DNA of 64,000 bases from JACVRW01 sp963803085 (GTDB lineage: Bacteria > Actinomycetota > Thermoleophilia > Solirubrobacterales > Thermoleophilaceae), in NCBI GenBank assembly GCA_963803085.1, contig CAWDLE010000010.1:1-64000 (forward strand), read 5' to 3'. Position 1 is the first letter of the stretch, and each line of letters starts with the position of its first letter. The position numbers and the translations under genes were made by a program. Shown in pieces: positions 49,557-59,329 of this stretch. The notes beneath the pieces were generated by a model. The model ran no database searches and had not been told where the DNA came from. It worked only from the letters and a program-made list of their open reading frames with translations.

Positions 49557-50840
49557 ATGCCGATCCTGTGGGACGATCGTCGTCGCAGCGCGGAGACCAG
49601 ACGCTCCTCTCCGGAAGGAGGCGCCACGCAGTCAGATCGCCCCGACTTCGCGAGCATGGCAGACGACTACGCGCGGTACGCGCTCTCGCAGCGTGCCGCG
49701 TTCGAGGCAACCAGGCCGGCCGCGCTCGCCGCAGCGCGGCTGTTCGCGGACGAGCCGGTGCTCTGCGTGGTCGATCTCGGCGCCGCGGACGGGGTCAACT
49801 CCCACGATCTCATCCGCGGCCTCGCGGAGGAGCGCGCCGGCCGGCCGCTGATCTATGCGCTCGTAGATCTCCCGACGAACGTCTGGGGGGTCGCGGGCGA
49901 CCACCTGCGGGACGCGTTCGGTGGAGCGGCGGACGGATCCGGGGTCGTCGTCATCCCCGCTCCGGGGGAGGCCGGCCCCGGGGTCGCCGATGTCGGCACG
50001 GGGGCCCACTACGTGTCGCCGGGGGCCCACCTCGAGGCCTGCCGCCAGGCGGTCGAGCACGACCCGCCCCCAGCCCTGGTGGTCAGCATGGCGGGGATTC
50101 CCCTCCACCTGGGGCCTTGCCTGCCGTCGGGCAGCGTGCACATCGCGGTCAGCGGGACGGCGATGCACTGGGTCGCCGACGCGGCCGGCCTGCCCTCGAC
50201 CGGGTCTGTATTCCCGGGCTATCCGGACCACATTGACGAGATCGAGCGGCGAGCCTGGCGCGTGGCCGCGGCGCGGCAGTGGGAGCGGCTGCTCGAGATG
50301 CGCGCCGTGGAGCTTGCGCCGGGTGGCCGGTTCATCGCTGCGGTTCCGGCTTCCGCCGCCCCGTGCCCAGAGAGGCGCGGGCTCTATGTGGAGCTCATCG
50401 CGGACATGAACCGGCTGCTCGCCGAGTGGTGCCGCGCGGGGCGTATCGACGCCGCCACTGTCGCCGCGGTCGTCGTTCCGGTGTGGATGCGCACGCTCGA
50501 AGAGATCCGGGCCCCGTTCGAGGCGAACGGCGGCCGCGTCGCCGGCCTCGAGCTCGAGAGCGCCGAGCTCTTCCGTCTCGACAATCCGTACCGGGACGAC
50601 GATCCCGCCGTCTTCGCGCGGGGCTATGTGCGGAGCGTGACCGCATGGGGCCGGCCGCTCCTCCTGCGCGCCTTCGCGCGCGAGGGGGAGGACCGCGCCC
50701 CGGGTCTCCTCGCCGACTTCCTCGGAGATCTCGAAGAGCGCGTCGCGGATGACCCCGACCGCTACCGCTGGGACTACATCGAGGCCCTCGTCATCTGCCG
50801 GAAGGCGGATGACAGGGCGCGCCCCCGGACGCACTCATGA
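49557..50840 (+). CDS. SABATH-like carboxyl methyltransferase
   Basis: 427 residues. Similar in layout to SABATH (salicylate/jasmonate-type) SAM-dependent carboxyl methyltransferases: VVDLGAADGVNSHDLIRGLA (SAM site), YALVDLPTNVWG, HIAVSGTAMHWVAD (substrate-side SxxAxHW motif; plant enzymes have SSYSLHWLS), GGRFIAAVPA and the long C-terminal cap. Probably methylates a small carboxylic acid. ATG 49557 opens the frame; the Met at 49656 (MADDYARYAL) is an alternative closer to the family start. Confidence 0.82.
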   Translation: MPILWDDRRRSAETRRSSPEGGATQSDRPDFASMADDYARYALSQRAAFEATRPAALAAARLFADEPVLCVVDLGAADGVNSHDLIRGLAEERAGRPLIYALVDLPTNVWGVAGDHLRDAFGGAADGSGVVVIPAPGEAGPGVADVGTGAHYVSPGAHLEACRQAVEHDPPPALVVSMAGIPLHLGPCLPSGSVHIAVSGTAMHWVADAAGLPSTGSVFPGYPDHIDEIERRAWRVAAARQWERLLEMRAVELAPGGRFIAAVPASAAPCPERRGLYVELIADMNRLLAEWCRAGRIDAATVAAVVVPVWMRTLEEIRAPFEANGGRVAGLELESAELFRLDNPYRDDDPAVFARGYVRSVTAWGRPLLLRAFAREGEDRAPGLLADFLGDLEERVADDPDRYRWDYIEALVICRKADDRARPRTHS

Positions 50841-50881
50841 AATTGGCCATCGGGGCATGAGGATGGCGCCCGGATGCGGGC

Positions 50882-52245
50882 TCATTGGAGCAGGGCTTCG
50901 ATCTCCGCCGCGAGTCCCTGCGACACGAGCTCGAGCCGATTGACGGCGTCGGCGTCGGCGCACAGTCCGAACGACACGCGGCCCGCGGCGGAGACGACCG
51001 CCACCCGCAGCGCGTGCCGGTCGGCGATCTCGGCGAGTGAGTGGAGCGCGTGCAATCGGGCTCCCATCACCCAAACCGGAGCGTCGGGGCCGCGCACGTT
51101 CGAGACCGTCAGCGTGAACACGTGCGGGCTCATGAGCCAGCGCTCGGCGCGACGCTCCAGCGGCGCCGAGAGGCGCGCGAGGTCGCGTAGAAGCGTGTCG
51201 AGCGTCTGCGCGTCCCGGTCGGCCTTGCGGACGCGAGTCTGGCGCCCCACCGCGAGCAGTCGCTCGTGTGGGTCGCCCAGCTCGAGCGGAAGCGTGATGA
51301 ACATGAATCGGTCCCGGTTGGCGAGGCCGCCTTCCCCGCCGTGATGCAAGCTCACCGGAACCTTCACGCGCAACCCGTCCAGGCTCGCGCCGTGGTGGAC
51401 GAGCCAACGTCGGAGGCCGCCGGCGACGGCGCTCAGCACGACGTCGTTGATGGTCACGCGCTCGGGCGCGGCGTGCTCGATTCGCTTGAGAGCCGCCAGC
51501 TCGGCAGACACGAACTCGACCTTCCGGCGCGGACCCGCCATAGCATCGAGCGGCGATGAGGCGCCGGACGGCGCCAGCTCGCGCCGGACCATGCGCGGCA
51601 GGCGCGCCAGCCCCCGCCAGCGCTCGAGCCACGGATCCGGCGAGACGGCGCTCCGGCCGACCTCGGCGAGCCGGTGCCCGCGCTCACGGGCGCCGGCCGA
51701 GAACAAGAGCCCGCGGCCGGGGGGTTCGCGGCGGGGCGCCACTCCGCCGCCGGTGGAGGGTGCGGATTCGGCTCGCTGTCCAGGAACAGTCGAGTGGCCA
51801 TGCGCATCACGGTTCCTCCGTCGGCCATGCAGTGATGAACCCTCCACACGATGGCGGTGCGGTCGCCCTCGACCGGGCTCGCCACGTCCATCCGCCAGAG
51901 CGGCCGACGCCGATCGAGCGCCTCGACCATCAGCTCGGCCACCAAGCGCCGCAGGTCGCCCTCGAACGGCTTCGCTCGGACGTGCCAGATCAGGTCGAAG
52001 GACGGGTCGTCGACCCAGGCTGGCGGGGCAAGCCCCAGCGGCGTCGGCGCGAGCCGCTGCCGCAGCCGCGGCTCGGCGCCGAGGCGCGCCGCAACGTGCC
52101 GACGAACGGCGTCGACGTCGTGCCGGCCCTCGACGAGGAAAACCTTCACCGTGTGACCGCGCACGTTGCCCGACTCGAGACCGAGGATGCGGGCGTCCTC
52201 GCGGCTCAGCCGCTCCAGCTGAGTGGTATGCGGAGCCTGGCGCAA
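50882..52245 (-). pseudogene. Wax ester synthase/diacylglycerol acyltransferase (WS/DGAT), one frameshift
   Basis: From ATG 52245: LERLSREDARILGLESGN, the catalytic VHHCMADGGTVMRM (HHxxxDG) and RLFLDSEPNPHPPP. At a run of six G/C near 51,720 the frame changes, and the rest continues with INDVVLSAVAGGLRRWLVHH, SLHHGGEGGLANRDRFMFIT, TVSNVRGPD and a normal end at 50,882. Total about 450 residues as in Mycobacterium-type enzymes. It would make wax esters or triacylglycerol. One homopolymer slip separates it from an intact gene, so either a sequence error or a switchable/inactive gene. Confidence 0.83.
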
Positions 52246-52444
52246 CTCGTCACGGACTCTGCCTCAGGCCGGGCCGCCCCGCAAGGGCTCATTAGCGTGT
52301 CGCTTGCTGCCGTGAGGTCGGGTACGGTCGTACCAGTGACCGGGCGCCGCGTAGGGAACTGCTGGAAAAGGGAGATGTTCCGCTGAAGCACGTCAGGATT
52401 CATACGAAGTCGGGCCTGTGGCCTCGGAAGCGGCGTGTGAGCCG

Positions 52445-54775
52445 ATGATCGGAACGAGCCTATCACCCCCCTTTCCCCCCGGCGGGCCTGCGCGACGGCA
52501 CCGGCTGAGCGTCGCTTTCGTGCTGCTGCTCGCGGTGGGCGGGCTCGCTCCCTCCACCGCCACGGCTGCCTTCGAGGCCCGCGGCGGCATCCGCCACGCC
52601 TACGTGCTCGACGCAAAGAGAGGGCAGCGGCTCGAGCTCGTAAACGCTCAGGGTCACGTCGTGAGCAGTGGGCGCGCCGACCGGCTCGGAAGCGAGATAT
52701 TCCGCAACGTCGGGCCCGGCCGCGGGTACACCGTCCGGCGGATGGAGGGTGGGCGGGCACACCGGAGCAAGGCCTTCCGTGTGCTGCGCCCGGGGCAGAA
52801 CCCGAAGCCGTCGTTCTATCGCCGCAAGACCCTGAAGCAGGGGCTCAATTACGTGACGATGCGCGACGGGGTGGAGCTGGCTATGACGGTCCGGCTGCCG
52901 CGCGGCAAGACCCTCGCCGACGGGCCGTTCGCGACGGTGATCGAGTACTCCGGCTACCAGGTGGCGGCTCCGCACGACCTCTTCGACTCGGTCGTGAATC
53001 AGCTGACCGGCGGCAGCACGACGCCGGACCCGCTCGCGCCGGCGACCGGTACCGCTGTCGGCTCGCTGATCGCGCCGATGCTCGACTTCGCTGTGGTGAG
53101 CGTGCAGATGCGCGGCTCGGGCTGCTCGGGCGGTGCCTTCGATCTCTTCGACCTACCGACGACCTATGACGGCTACGACGCGGTCGAGACGGTAGCCGCG
53201 CAGTCGTGGGTAAGGGGCGGCAAGGTCGGCCTCGCGGGGATCTCGTTTTCCGGCATCAGCCAACTGTTCGTCGCCGGCACGCGGCCGCCGCACCTCGCGG
53301 CGATCACGCCGATGTCGGTGACCGACGACCTCTACATAGGATCCGGCTACCCCGGGGGCATTCCCAACTCGGGCTTCGGCCAGAGCTGGCTGCGGGAGCG
53401 GATGGAAGACGCGAGGCCGGCGCCAGAGGGTGGCCAGCCCTACGCACGCGAGCTCGTGCGGATGGGGGACAAGCACTGCCTGGCGAACCAGCGCCTGAGG
53501 TTGCAGACCCAGAACGCGCTGCGGATCCAGCGCCGGCAGCCGTTCCGCGCGCCGTCGCTGTACTCGCAGCGTTCGCCCCGCGCCTGGCTTGCGCGGGCGC
53601 GCGTGCCGGTGTTCCTCGTCGGGCAGTTCCACGATGAGCAGACGGGCGGGCACTTCCCCGAGGCGCTCAGCTCGCTGAACGGCAAGTCGAATGTCTTCAT
53701 CTCGCTCCAGAACGGAGTGCACGCCGACTCGCTCGGACCGAGCACGATCACCCGCTGGGCCGAGTTCCTCAAGCTGTACGTCGGCGACGAGATTCCGCGC
53801 ATCCCGCCGAGCGTCATCGCGCTGAGCGGCGAGCTGTACCGCTTCCTGGCCGATGCCGGCGCGGCGCCGGTGCAGCAGTCGCGTTTCGCGAGCTTCACCA
53901 GCGTCGCCGCGGCCAAGGCGGAGTTCCGCGAGGACCCGCACGTGCGACTCCTGATGGACAACGGCGCCGGGGCGCAGGGGCTGGGCTCCATCGGCGCGAC
54001 TTGGGAGCTGAATTACAGCGCCTGGCCGCCGCGCGAGTTGCGCGCCACGCCCTACTTCCTGCGCCCGAAAGGCGCGCTCGGCGGCAAGCCGGCGAAGCGG
54101 CGCTCAGCGAGCTATTTCGCCGACCCGAGTGCGCGTCCAGCGCAGACGCTCCCAGGCGACGGCGAGGCCGACGCCTGGAAGGCGCAACCGCCCTACAACT
54201 GGGCGCCGATCGCCGTGGGCAAGGGGCTCGGCTGGGTGTCACAACCGCTGGCGCGCGACGTGGTGATCGCCGGGCCGTCGAGCCTCGACCTTCACCTGCG
54301 GTCCTCGGCGCGCGACACCGACCTGCAGGTCACGCTCAGCGAGGTACGCCCGGACGGCAACGAGACTTACGTGCAGAACGGCTGGCTGCGCGCATCGCAC
54401 CGCAAGCTCGACGTGCGCCGGTCGACCTCGATCGACCCGGTGCCAAGACACCTGCGCCGCGACGCCGCGCCGCTGCCGCGCGGGCGCTTCGCCCTCGTGC
54501 GGGTGCCGATCTGGCCTGTGGCCCACGCCTTCCGCGCCGGCTCTCGGATCCGCGTGACTGTCGAAGCGACGGGTGGCGACCGCCCGCGCTGGCAGTTCGC
54601 CACCGTCGACCGTGGTCGCACGCGCAACACGGTCGCGCTCGGGGGCCACGTGGCGTCGAAGCTCGTCCTCCCGGTCGTGGCCGGCGCGACTGCCCATGGG
54701 ACGCCGCTGCCGCCGGCGACAGCGCTGCGCGGCCAGCCGAGCCGGCGCTACGCCGTCGCCTCGAACGGCGGCTGA
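52445..54775 (+). CDS. Exported CocE/NonD-type (X-Pro dipeptidyl-peptidase S15-like) hydrolase
   Basis: 776 residues from ATG 52445. N-terminal signal/anchor (LSVAFVLLLAVGGLAPSTATA), a small beta domain (about residues 45-115), then the CocE-like catalytic domain: MRDGVELAMTVRLPRGK, QMRGSGCSGGAFDLFD, nucleophile in GLAGISFSGISQLFVAG, acid in VGQFHDEQTGGHFPE and His in SLQNGVHADSLG. The C-terminal jelly-roll domain (LHLRSSARDTDLQVTLSEVR) is typical. Likely an ester or amide hydrolase outside the cytoplasm. Divergent from the WS/DGAT gene. Confidence 0.9.
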   Translation: MIGTSLSPPFPPGGPARRHRLSVAFVLLLAVGGLAPSTATAAFEARGGIRHAYVLDAKRGQRLELVNAQGHVVSSGRADRLGSEIFRNVGPGRGYTVRRMEGGRAHRSKAFRVLRPGQNPKPSFYRRKTLKQGLNYVTMRDGVELAMTVRLPRGKTLADGPFATVIEYSGYQVAAPHDLFDSVVNQLTGGSTTPDPLAPATGTAVGSLIAPMLDFAVVSVQMRGSGCSGGAFDLFDLPTTYDGYDAVETVAAQSWVRGGKVGLAGISFSGISQLFVAGTRPPHLAAITPMSVTDDLYIGSGYPGGIPNSGFGQSWLRERMEDARPAPEGGQPYARELVRMGDKHCLANQRLRLQTQNALRIQRRQPFRAPSLYSQRSPRAWLARARVPVFLVGQFHDEQTGGHFPEALSSLNGKSNVFISLQNGVHADSLGPSTITRWAEFLKLYVGDEIPRIPPSVIALSGELYRFLADAGAAPVQQSRFASFTSVAAAKAEFREDPHVRLLMDNGAGAQGLGSIGATWELNYSAWPPRELRATPYFLRPKGALGGKPAKRRSASYFADPSARPAQTLPGDGEADAWKAQPPYNWAPIAVGKGLGWVSQPLARDVVIAGPSSLDLHLRSSARDTDLQVTLSEVRPDGNETYVQNGWLRASHRKLDVRRSTSIDPVPRHLRRDAAPLPRGRFALVRVPIWPVAHAFRAGSRIRVTVEATGGDRPRWQFATVDRGRTRNTVALGGHVASKLVLPVVAGATAHGTPLPPATALRGQPSRRYAVASNGG

Positions 54776-55004
54776 GCGGGTGCCTGCTGGTTGCCCTGCG
54801 GATGGCTGTAGCCGACTCCCGGGCGCCGCGTGCGCGCCGCCCGGAGTTGTCGGTTCGCGGGCTGGTGTCAGAAGTCGCTTCTCGGTCAAGCGGCACCGAT
54901 CGTCCGACGACCGTCGACTGCTGCCTCGCAATGGGGAGCGATAGCGGGTCCGATCTGTTTTCCGGCCGCGCTTCCCGACGGGACGCGGAAGCGGTTTAGG
55001 CCGC

Positions 55005-55667
55005 CTAGGTCGGTATGGGGGTCGGTGCTCCGGCTTCGAGTCGCGAGGAGACGAGTTGGGCTCGGGCCAGGAGAGCGACTGCGCTGGCGAAGCACAGGAG
55101 CCCTATGGGTCCGATCGGCGGCGGGTGCGAGACCACCATGAACGACAGCGCGAGCAAGATCGTGGCGAGGAGCGGCGCGCCAACCTGGCGGTATGCGATG
55201 GCGGCCGCGACGACGGCCACGATCCACGCGAGCGATCCCACCAAGCCCACGATGCCTGGGTCGCCGACGATCACGTTGTCCCCCAGGCTCTGGATCGCGT
55301 CCGCCACGGCGGGCCGCTGGCGCACGGGCGCGTCGTTGCCGTGCTGGACCAGCGCCCCGATGGCGAGCCCGATCACGCTCTCCCAGGCGGCGTAGAAGAG
55401 CACGAACGGGCCGATCGCTAGCCGACTGATCTTCGCGGCCCTGCCCGGCAGGTCGCGGACTATCAGGTAGAGGGCCAGGCCGATCAGTCCGATGAAGACC
55501 AGCGTCCCTGCGTGGACGATCTGGTAGGCCACCACGTTGTCGCGAAGATCGGCGTAGACGTGGTTGGGGTCGACGTTCGGGTGAAACCACAATAGGACCG
55601 CCCATGCGAGCGGCACCCCGATCGTGAGCGCGAGCAGTGGCCGGGTAAACCGAACGGGCGAGTGCAT
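55005..55667 (-). CDS. Six-helix integral membrane protein, unknown function
   Basis: 220 residues with about six hydrophobic segments (LLALTIGVPLAWAVLLWF, IVHAGTLVFIGLIGLALYLI, FVLFYAAWESVIGLAIGALV and more), somewhat like DUF4386-type proteins. The ATG at 55667 was chosen because AAGGAGGGG lies just upstream and the frame before it has no hydrophobic or conserved part. No catalytic motif seen. It is the last gene before repeat copy H and the only one pointing toward the previous cassette with its 5' end at the repeat. Confidence 0.75.
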   Translation of the reverse strand: MHSPVRFTRPLLALTIGVPLAWAVLLWFHPNVDPNHVYADLRDNVVAYQIVHAGTLVFIGLIGLALYLIVRDLPGRAAKISRLAIGPFVLFYAAWESVIGLAIGALVQHGNDAPVRQRPAVADAIQSLGDNVIVGDPGIVGLVGSLAWIVAVVAAAIAYRQVGAPLLATILLALSFMVVSHPPPIGPIGLLCFASAVALLARAQLVSSRLEAGAPTPIPT

Positions 55668-55782
55668 GTCCCCTCCTTGAGCCCAGGGTGTCCCCCAACC
55701 TACGCCCCTGATCGTGTCAGGTCCACTAACGCCGCACGATTCGCGCGAAAGCACCAGGGGACTCCCGAGGTTGAAGCGCATC

Positions 55783-55939
55783 TGGTAGCGGCTTGGATGC
55801 GGCAAACCGCAGCAGGGTGCAGCAGGTAGGTGCGGATCCTCGCTCGTCGAGCGGCTCGAGCGACGGGCAGCGGTAGTGCGCAGCAGGGTGCCCGTGCCCT
55901 ACAAGCAGGAGGTCGCCCGTTCGAGCCGGGCACCGCCCA
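55783..55939 (+). repeat. tRNA-Val-derived att-like repeat, copy H
   Basis: More drifted copy: TGGTAGCG and TGGATGCG replace the two TGGAAGCG units, and the anticodon-loop region reads GTGCCCTACAAGCAGG (CTACAA instead of CTTACAA). The T arm and acceptor are perfect. The spacer has CGCTCGTCGAGCG. Followed by CTTTTTGATCC rather than TCCTCGC. It is the first copy after 21.6 kb without one. Confidence 0.87.
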
Positions 55940-56038
55940 CTTTTTGATCCAGCGTTGGGCGCCTGGGTAGGCAGCGTGACCTGGGGGTCCTGCTCCACCG
56001 ATCTGGGCCTGGAGCGTGCGAACGGTAGGGGGCGCACG

Positions 56039-56044
56039 TATAAT
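56039..56044 (+). promoter_or_regulatory. TATAAT -10 box upstream of the NO reductase gene
   Basis: A perfect TATAAT lies 35 bp before GTG 56079. If used, transcription would start near 56,051, so ATG 56043 could not be the start codon. No good -35 is seen at 17 bp, so an extended or activator-dependent promoter is possible. Confidence 0.5.
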
Positions 56045-56078
56045 GCGCCCGCTTCGCAGTCCGTCGAAGGGGCAGCGC

Positions 56079-58412
56079 GTGGCCGGAGAACGCCGGGGTC
56101 TGCTGGTCTCCCGAGTATGGGTTCAGGCCACTCTTCTGGTGGTCGTATGTGGGTTCTTCATCCTCGGACTGCTGGCCTACCGCACGTACATGGCGCACCC
56201 GCCGGTTCCGAAGCAAGTCGTCGATTCAGACGGCCGCGTCGTCTACACCGGCCGGGACATTCAGAAGGGGCAGCAGGTCTTCCTGCACAACGGGCTGATG
56301 GAGTACGGCTCCGCGTTTGGTCACGGTGCGTACCTCGGACCCGACTTCACCGCCGACTACCTGCGCCGCTCCTCCAATCTCGTAAGGCGCTCACATGGTG
56401 GAGCCGCGTCGGATTCGGCGGCGGGCGAGACGATCGCGGACCTGCGCACCAACCGCTACGACGAGAAGACCAAGACGCTGACGCTGACGTCTTCGCAGGC
56501 CGAAGCCTTCCGCCGCCTCGTTCCGCACTACAGCCGGTTCTTCTCAGACCCGACGACCGTGCACGGCCTGCGCCGGGACGCGATCACCGATCGTGTGGAG
56601 CTGCGCCAGCTGACGGCTTTCTTCGCGTGGACGGCCTGGGCCGCGTCGACAAATCGACCGGGGCACGACTACTCCTACACGAACAACTGGCCGCCCGAGC
56701 CGCGCGTCGATAACGAGCCGACGGCCAACGTGGTCGTCTGGTCCGTGCTGTCCCTGATCGCGTTGCTGGGCGGCATCGGCTTGCTCTTCGGCGCGTTCGG
56801 ACGCTGGGGACGCAACCTCGGGTGGCATGGTCGAGAGCAGGCGACGCTCAGCTTCCGCTCGCCCGGGGACGTGGCGCTGACCCCGGCGCAGCGGGCCACC
56901 GCGTGGTTTTTCTTCGTGATGGCGGCGCTGTTCCTGATTCAGACGTTCGTCGGTGCCGCGGCCCAGCACTATCGCGCGGAGATCGACAGCTTCTTCGGCT
57001 TCGACCTCGCCAAGCTGTTCCCCTACAACCTGATGCGGACCTGGCATGTCCAGCTCGCGCTCTTCTGGGTCGCTACCTCGTTCGTTGCCGCGGGGATCTT
57101 CCTGGCGCCGATGATCGCCCGCCGCGAGCCCAGGCACCAGGGCAAGCTTGCCTTCGCGCTGCTCGGGGCGTTGGCGGTCGTGGTTTTCGGGACGCTGATC
57201 GGCTCGTACCTCGGCGTGCACGGGGTGCTGAAGGACGCGGCCTCGAACTGGTTCGGGCTCCAGGGCTTCGAGTATCTCGACCTCGCCCGTCTCTGGCAGG
57301 TCCTGTTGTCGGTCGGCCTGTTTGTGTGGGTCTTCATGCTCTGGCGGGTGCTGCGCAGGCGGCTGGCCGCCGAGCACCCCGGCAACATGCCGTGGCTGTT
57401 CTTCCTGGCGGCGTGCGCGATCCCGGTCTTCTACGCCGTCGGCCTAATCGCGAGGACCGGCGACAACTTCACAACCACCGAGTTCTGGCGCTTCTGGGTG
57501 GTGCACCTGTGGGTGGAGGACTTCCTGGAGCTCTTCACCACCGTGATGGTGGCCTACATGTTCGTGCTCCTCGGCGTGGTGCGCGAGAAGATCGCCTTGA
57601 CGGTCGTGTTCCTCGACATCCTGCTCTACTCGATCGGGGGCGTCGTCGGCACGATGCACCACCTCTACTTCTCAGGCGAGCCGGCCGAGCACATGGCGCT
57701 CGGCGCGTTCTTCTCCGCGGCGGAGGTGCTCCCGCTGACCTTCCTGACCGTCGAGGCGTGGAGCTTCCTTCAGCTCGGGGCGGCGCAGCAGTCACGCTCG
57801 CAGATTCCGTTCCCGCACCGCTGGGCGGTCATGTTCCTTGTCGCCGTGGGCTTCTGGAACTTTCTCGGTGCAGGCATCTTCGGCTTCCTGGTCAACCTGC
57901 CGATCGTCTCTTACTACGAGATCGGTACCGCGCTGACCGCCAACCACGGGCACGCGGCGATGATGGGCGTCTACGGCATGCTGGCGCTGGGTTTGGCGTT
58001 GTTCTGCTTGCGCTACCTGATCCCCGTTGACAGGTGGCCGGAGAAGTGGGCGCGCATCAGCTTCTGGTCGACGAACATCGGCCTGGCCTGGATGTGCTTT
58101 GCCACGCTGCTGCCCCTGGGCATCCTGCAGCTGTACAAGTCCGTCAACGAGGGCTACTTCGAAGCCCGCGAGCTCGAGTTCCTGACAAACGACACGAACG
58201 CCCTACTCGAGTGGTTGCGACTGCCCGGCGACATCGTGTTCATCGTCGGCGGCGCGATCCCAGCGCTCTACATCGCCTACCTCGGCATCCGCCACACCGT
58301 CAAACGCGTGACACTCGAAGAGCCTGATGACATCCTCTTCACGGAGATCGCCCAGCCCGAGGGCGCCGCGCCGATTGCCGCCGAAGAGGCGACCGCGGCG
58401 AGGTTGAGATGA
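56079..58412 (+). CDS. norB: Quinol-dependent nitric oxide reductase (qNor, NorB/NorZ)
   Basis: 777 residues from GTG 56079 (GAAGGGG upstream). Single-chain heme-copper reductase, 2 NO to N2O, using quinol. N-terminal helix, then a periplasmic domain of about 200 residues with cytochrome-c-like fold without heme (KGQQVFLHNGLMEYGSAFGHG), then 12-13 helices. Heme/FeB ligands are visible in RTWHVQLALFWVATSF, VVHLWVEDFLELFTTVMVAY (His and the conserved Glu), GTMHHLYFSG and ANHGHAAMMGVYG. It protects against NO or supports partial denitrification. The stop overlaps the next start (ATGA). Confidence 0.94.
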   Translation: MAGERRGLLVSRVWVQATLLVVVCGFFILGLLAYRTYMAHPPVPKQVVDSDGRVVYTGRDIQKGQQVFLHNGLMEYGSAFGHGAYLGPDFTADYLRRSSNLVRRSHGGAASDSAAGETIADLRTNRYDEKTKTLTLTSSQAEAFRRLVPHYSRFFSDPTTVHGLRRDAITDRVELRQLTAFFAWTAWAASTNRPGHDYSYTNNWPPEPRVDNEPTANVVVWSVLSLIALLGGIGLLFGAFGRWGRNLGWHGREQATLSFRSPGDVALTPAQRATAWFFFVMAALFLIQTFVGAAAQHYRAEIDSFFGFDLAKLFPYNLMRTWHVQLALFWVATSFVAAGIFLAPMIARREPRHQGKLAFALLGALAVVVFGTLIGSYLGVHGVLKDAASNWFGLQGFEYLDLARLWQVLLSVGLFVWVFMLWRVLRRRLAAEHPGNMPWLFFLAACAIPVFYAVGLIARTGDNFTTTEFWRFWVVHLWVEDFLELFTTVMVAYMFVLLGVVREKIALTVVFLDILLYSIGGVVGTMHHLYFSGEPAEHMALGAFFSAAEVLPLTFLTVEAWSFLQLGAAQQSRSQIPFPHRWAVMFLVAVGFWNFLGAGIFGFLVNLPIVSYYEIGTALTANHGHAAMMGVYGMLALGLALFCLRYLIPVDRWPEKWARISFWSTNIGLAWMCFATLLPLGILQLYKSVNEGYFEARELEFLTNDTNALLEWLRLPGDIVFIVGGAIPALYIAYLGIRHTVKRVTLEEPDDILFTEIAQPEGAAPIAAEEATAARLR

Positions 58413-59005
58413 GCACGGAGGTCCTACTGGGCGCAGCTTACGCCGCCCTGCTCGTGACCGGAGCGTTCGTGCTGGAGTGGCTATCGGCGCATACACACCG
58501 TCGCTCGCTTCGCTTCCGGACCGCCGGCTTCACCTATGACGAGGCGCAAGACCATTGGGAGTGCCCGCAAGGCGAGCACCTCTGGCCGCACGAGTTCGAC
58601 CACGAGCGCCGGCTAGTGCGCTATCGCGCCAAGGCGCACATCTGCAACGGATGCCCCCGCAAGGCGGCTTGCACCGACTCGGACCGCGGTCGCGAGATAG
58701 TCAGACCTTTGGACCCCTGGCCGCATTCCGAAGCAGGCCGCTTCCACCGCACAATCTCGCTGCTCATGGTCGCGCTTGCCGCGTTGATCCTCGTCGTCGA
58801 AGCGGCGCGCCACCACGAGCCGTCTGAAGCCGTGCTGCTGCTCGGGTTGATGACCGCCGCGGCACTGGCCGCACGCTGGCTGCGGCGCGACCTCCGCGCC
58901 CACCCCGCCAACTTCCCGGCACCCGCGGCGATCCAGGGCCTCGTGGCAACCGGAGCCGACGGACGCCGGCCGCGAAGCCGCTGGTCCTCACAGAATCGAA
59001 TGTGA
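58409..59005 (+). CDS. Membrane protein with transposase-like zinc ribbon, coupled to norB
   Basis: 198 residues. Starts in the norB stop (ATGA overlap), so translation is probably coupled. An N-terminal helix (LLGAAYAALLVTGAFVLEWL) is followed by a cytoplasmic segment with four Cys (WECPQGEHLW; HICNGCPRKAACTDSDRGRE) and then two helices (LLMVALAALILVVEAA; AVLLLGLMTAAALAARWL). The Cys segment is very like the zinc ribbon at the C-terminus of IS1182-type DDE transposases (CPxG...YRxxxxxCxxCPxxxxCTxxxxGR). Function unknown; the pairing suggests assembly or sensing for the NO reductase. Confidence 0.75.
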   Translation: MSTEVLLGAAYAALLVTGAFVLEWLSAHTHRRSLRFRTAGFTYDEAQDHWECPQGEHLWPHEFDHERRLVRYRAKAHICNGCPRKAACTDSDRGREIVRPLDPWPHSEAGRFHRTISLLMVALAALILVVEAARHHEPSEAVLLLGLMTAAALAARWLRRDLRAHPANFPAPAAIQGLVATGADGRRPRSRWSSQNRM

Positions 59006-59046
59006 ATGCGAGAGCGAACGCCTGCTTTCCATCTGGCCAGCTCACG

Positions 59047-59199
59047 TGGAAGCGCTTTGGAAGCAACAAACCGCAGCAGACTGCAGCAGCTTGTGCGAGC
59101 TGTCGCTCCAGGGGCGGCTGGAGCGACAACGCAGCAGAACGAAGCAGCTGCTCGCGCCTTACAAGCAGGCGGTCGCCCGTTCGAGCCGGGCACCGCCCA
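59047..59199 (+). repeat. tRNA-Val-derived att-like repeat, copy I
   Basis: Starts 41 bp after the zinc-ribbon gene. The spacer hairpin is perfect here: GTCGCTCCAG, loop GGGCGG, CTGGAGCGAC (59,101-59,126), with both arms changed together relative to the other copies. The second direct repeat is shortened (CGACAACGCAGCAGAACGAAGCAG). One core change (CAGGCGG for CAGGAGG). Confidence 0.9.
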
Positions 59200-59329
59200 T
59201 CTCCTCCTCACCGAACCAGCGTCTGAGAGGCAGCGCCTTACGATTGCTTCTCGCGCAAAGCAGCAGCTTCCAATCGAAGGCGGGCACTACTGCTCTGCAT
59301 GGAATGCGGCACTCTGGCATGGTCCAGGC

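Noticed and set aside
58409..59005. IS1182-like transposase fragment
   Set aside because: Only the zinc ribbon resembles a transposase. The frame begins in the norB stop and has membrane helices on both sides, with no DDE domain or terminal inverted repeats.
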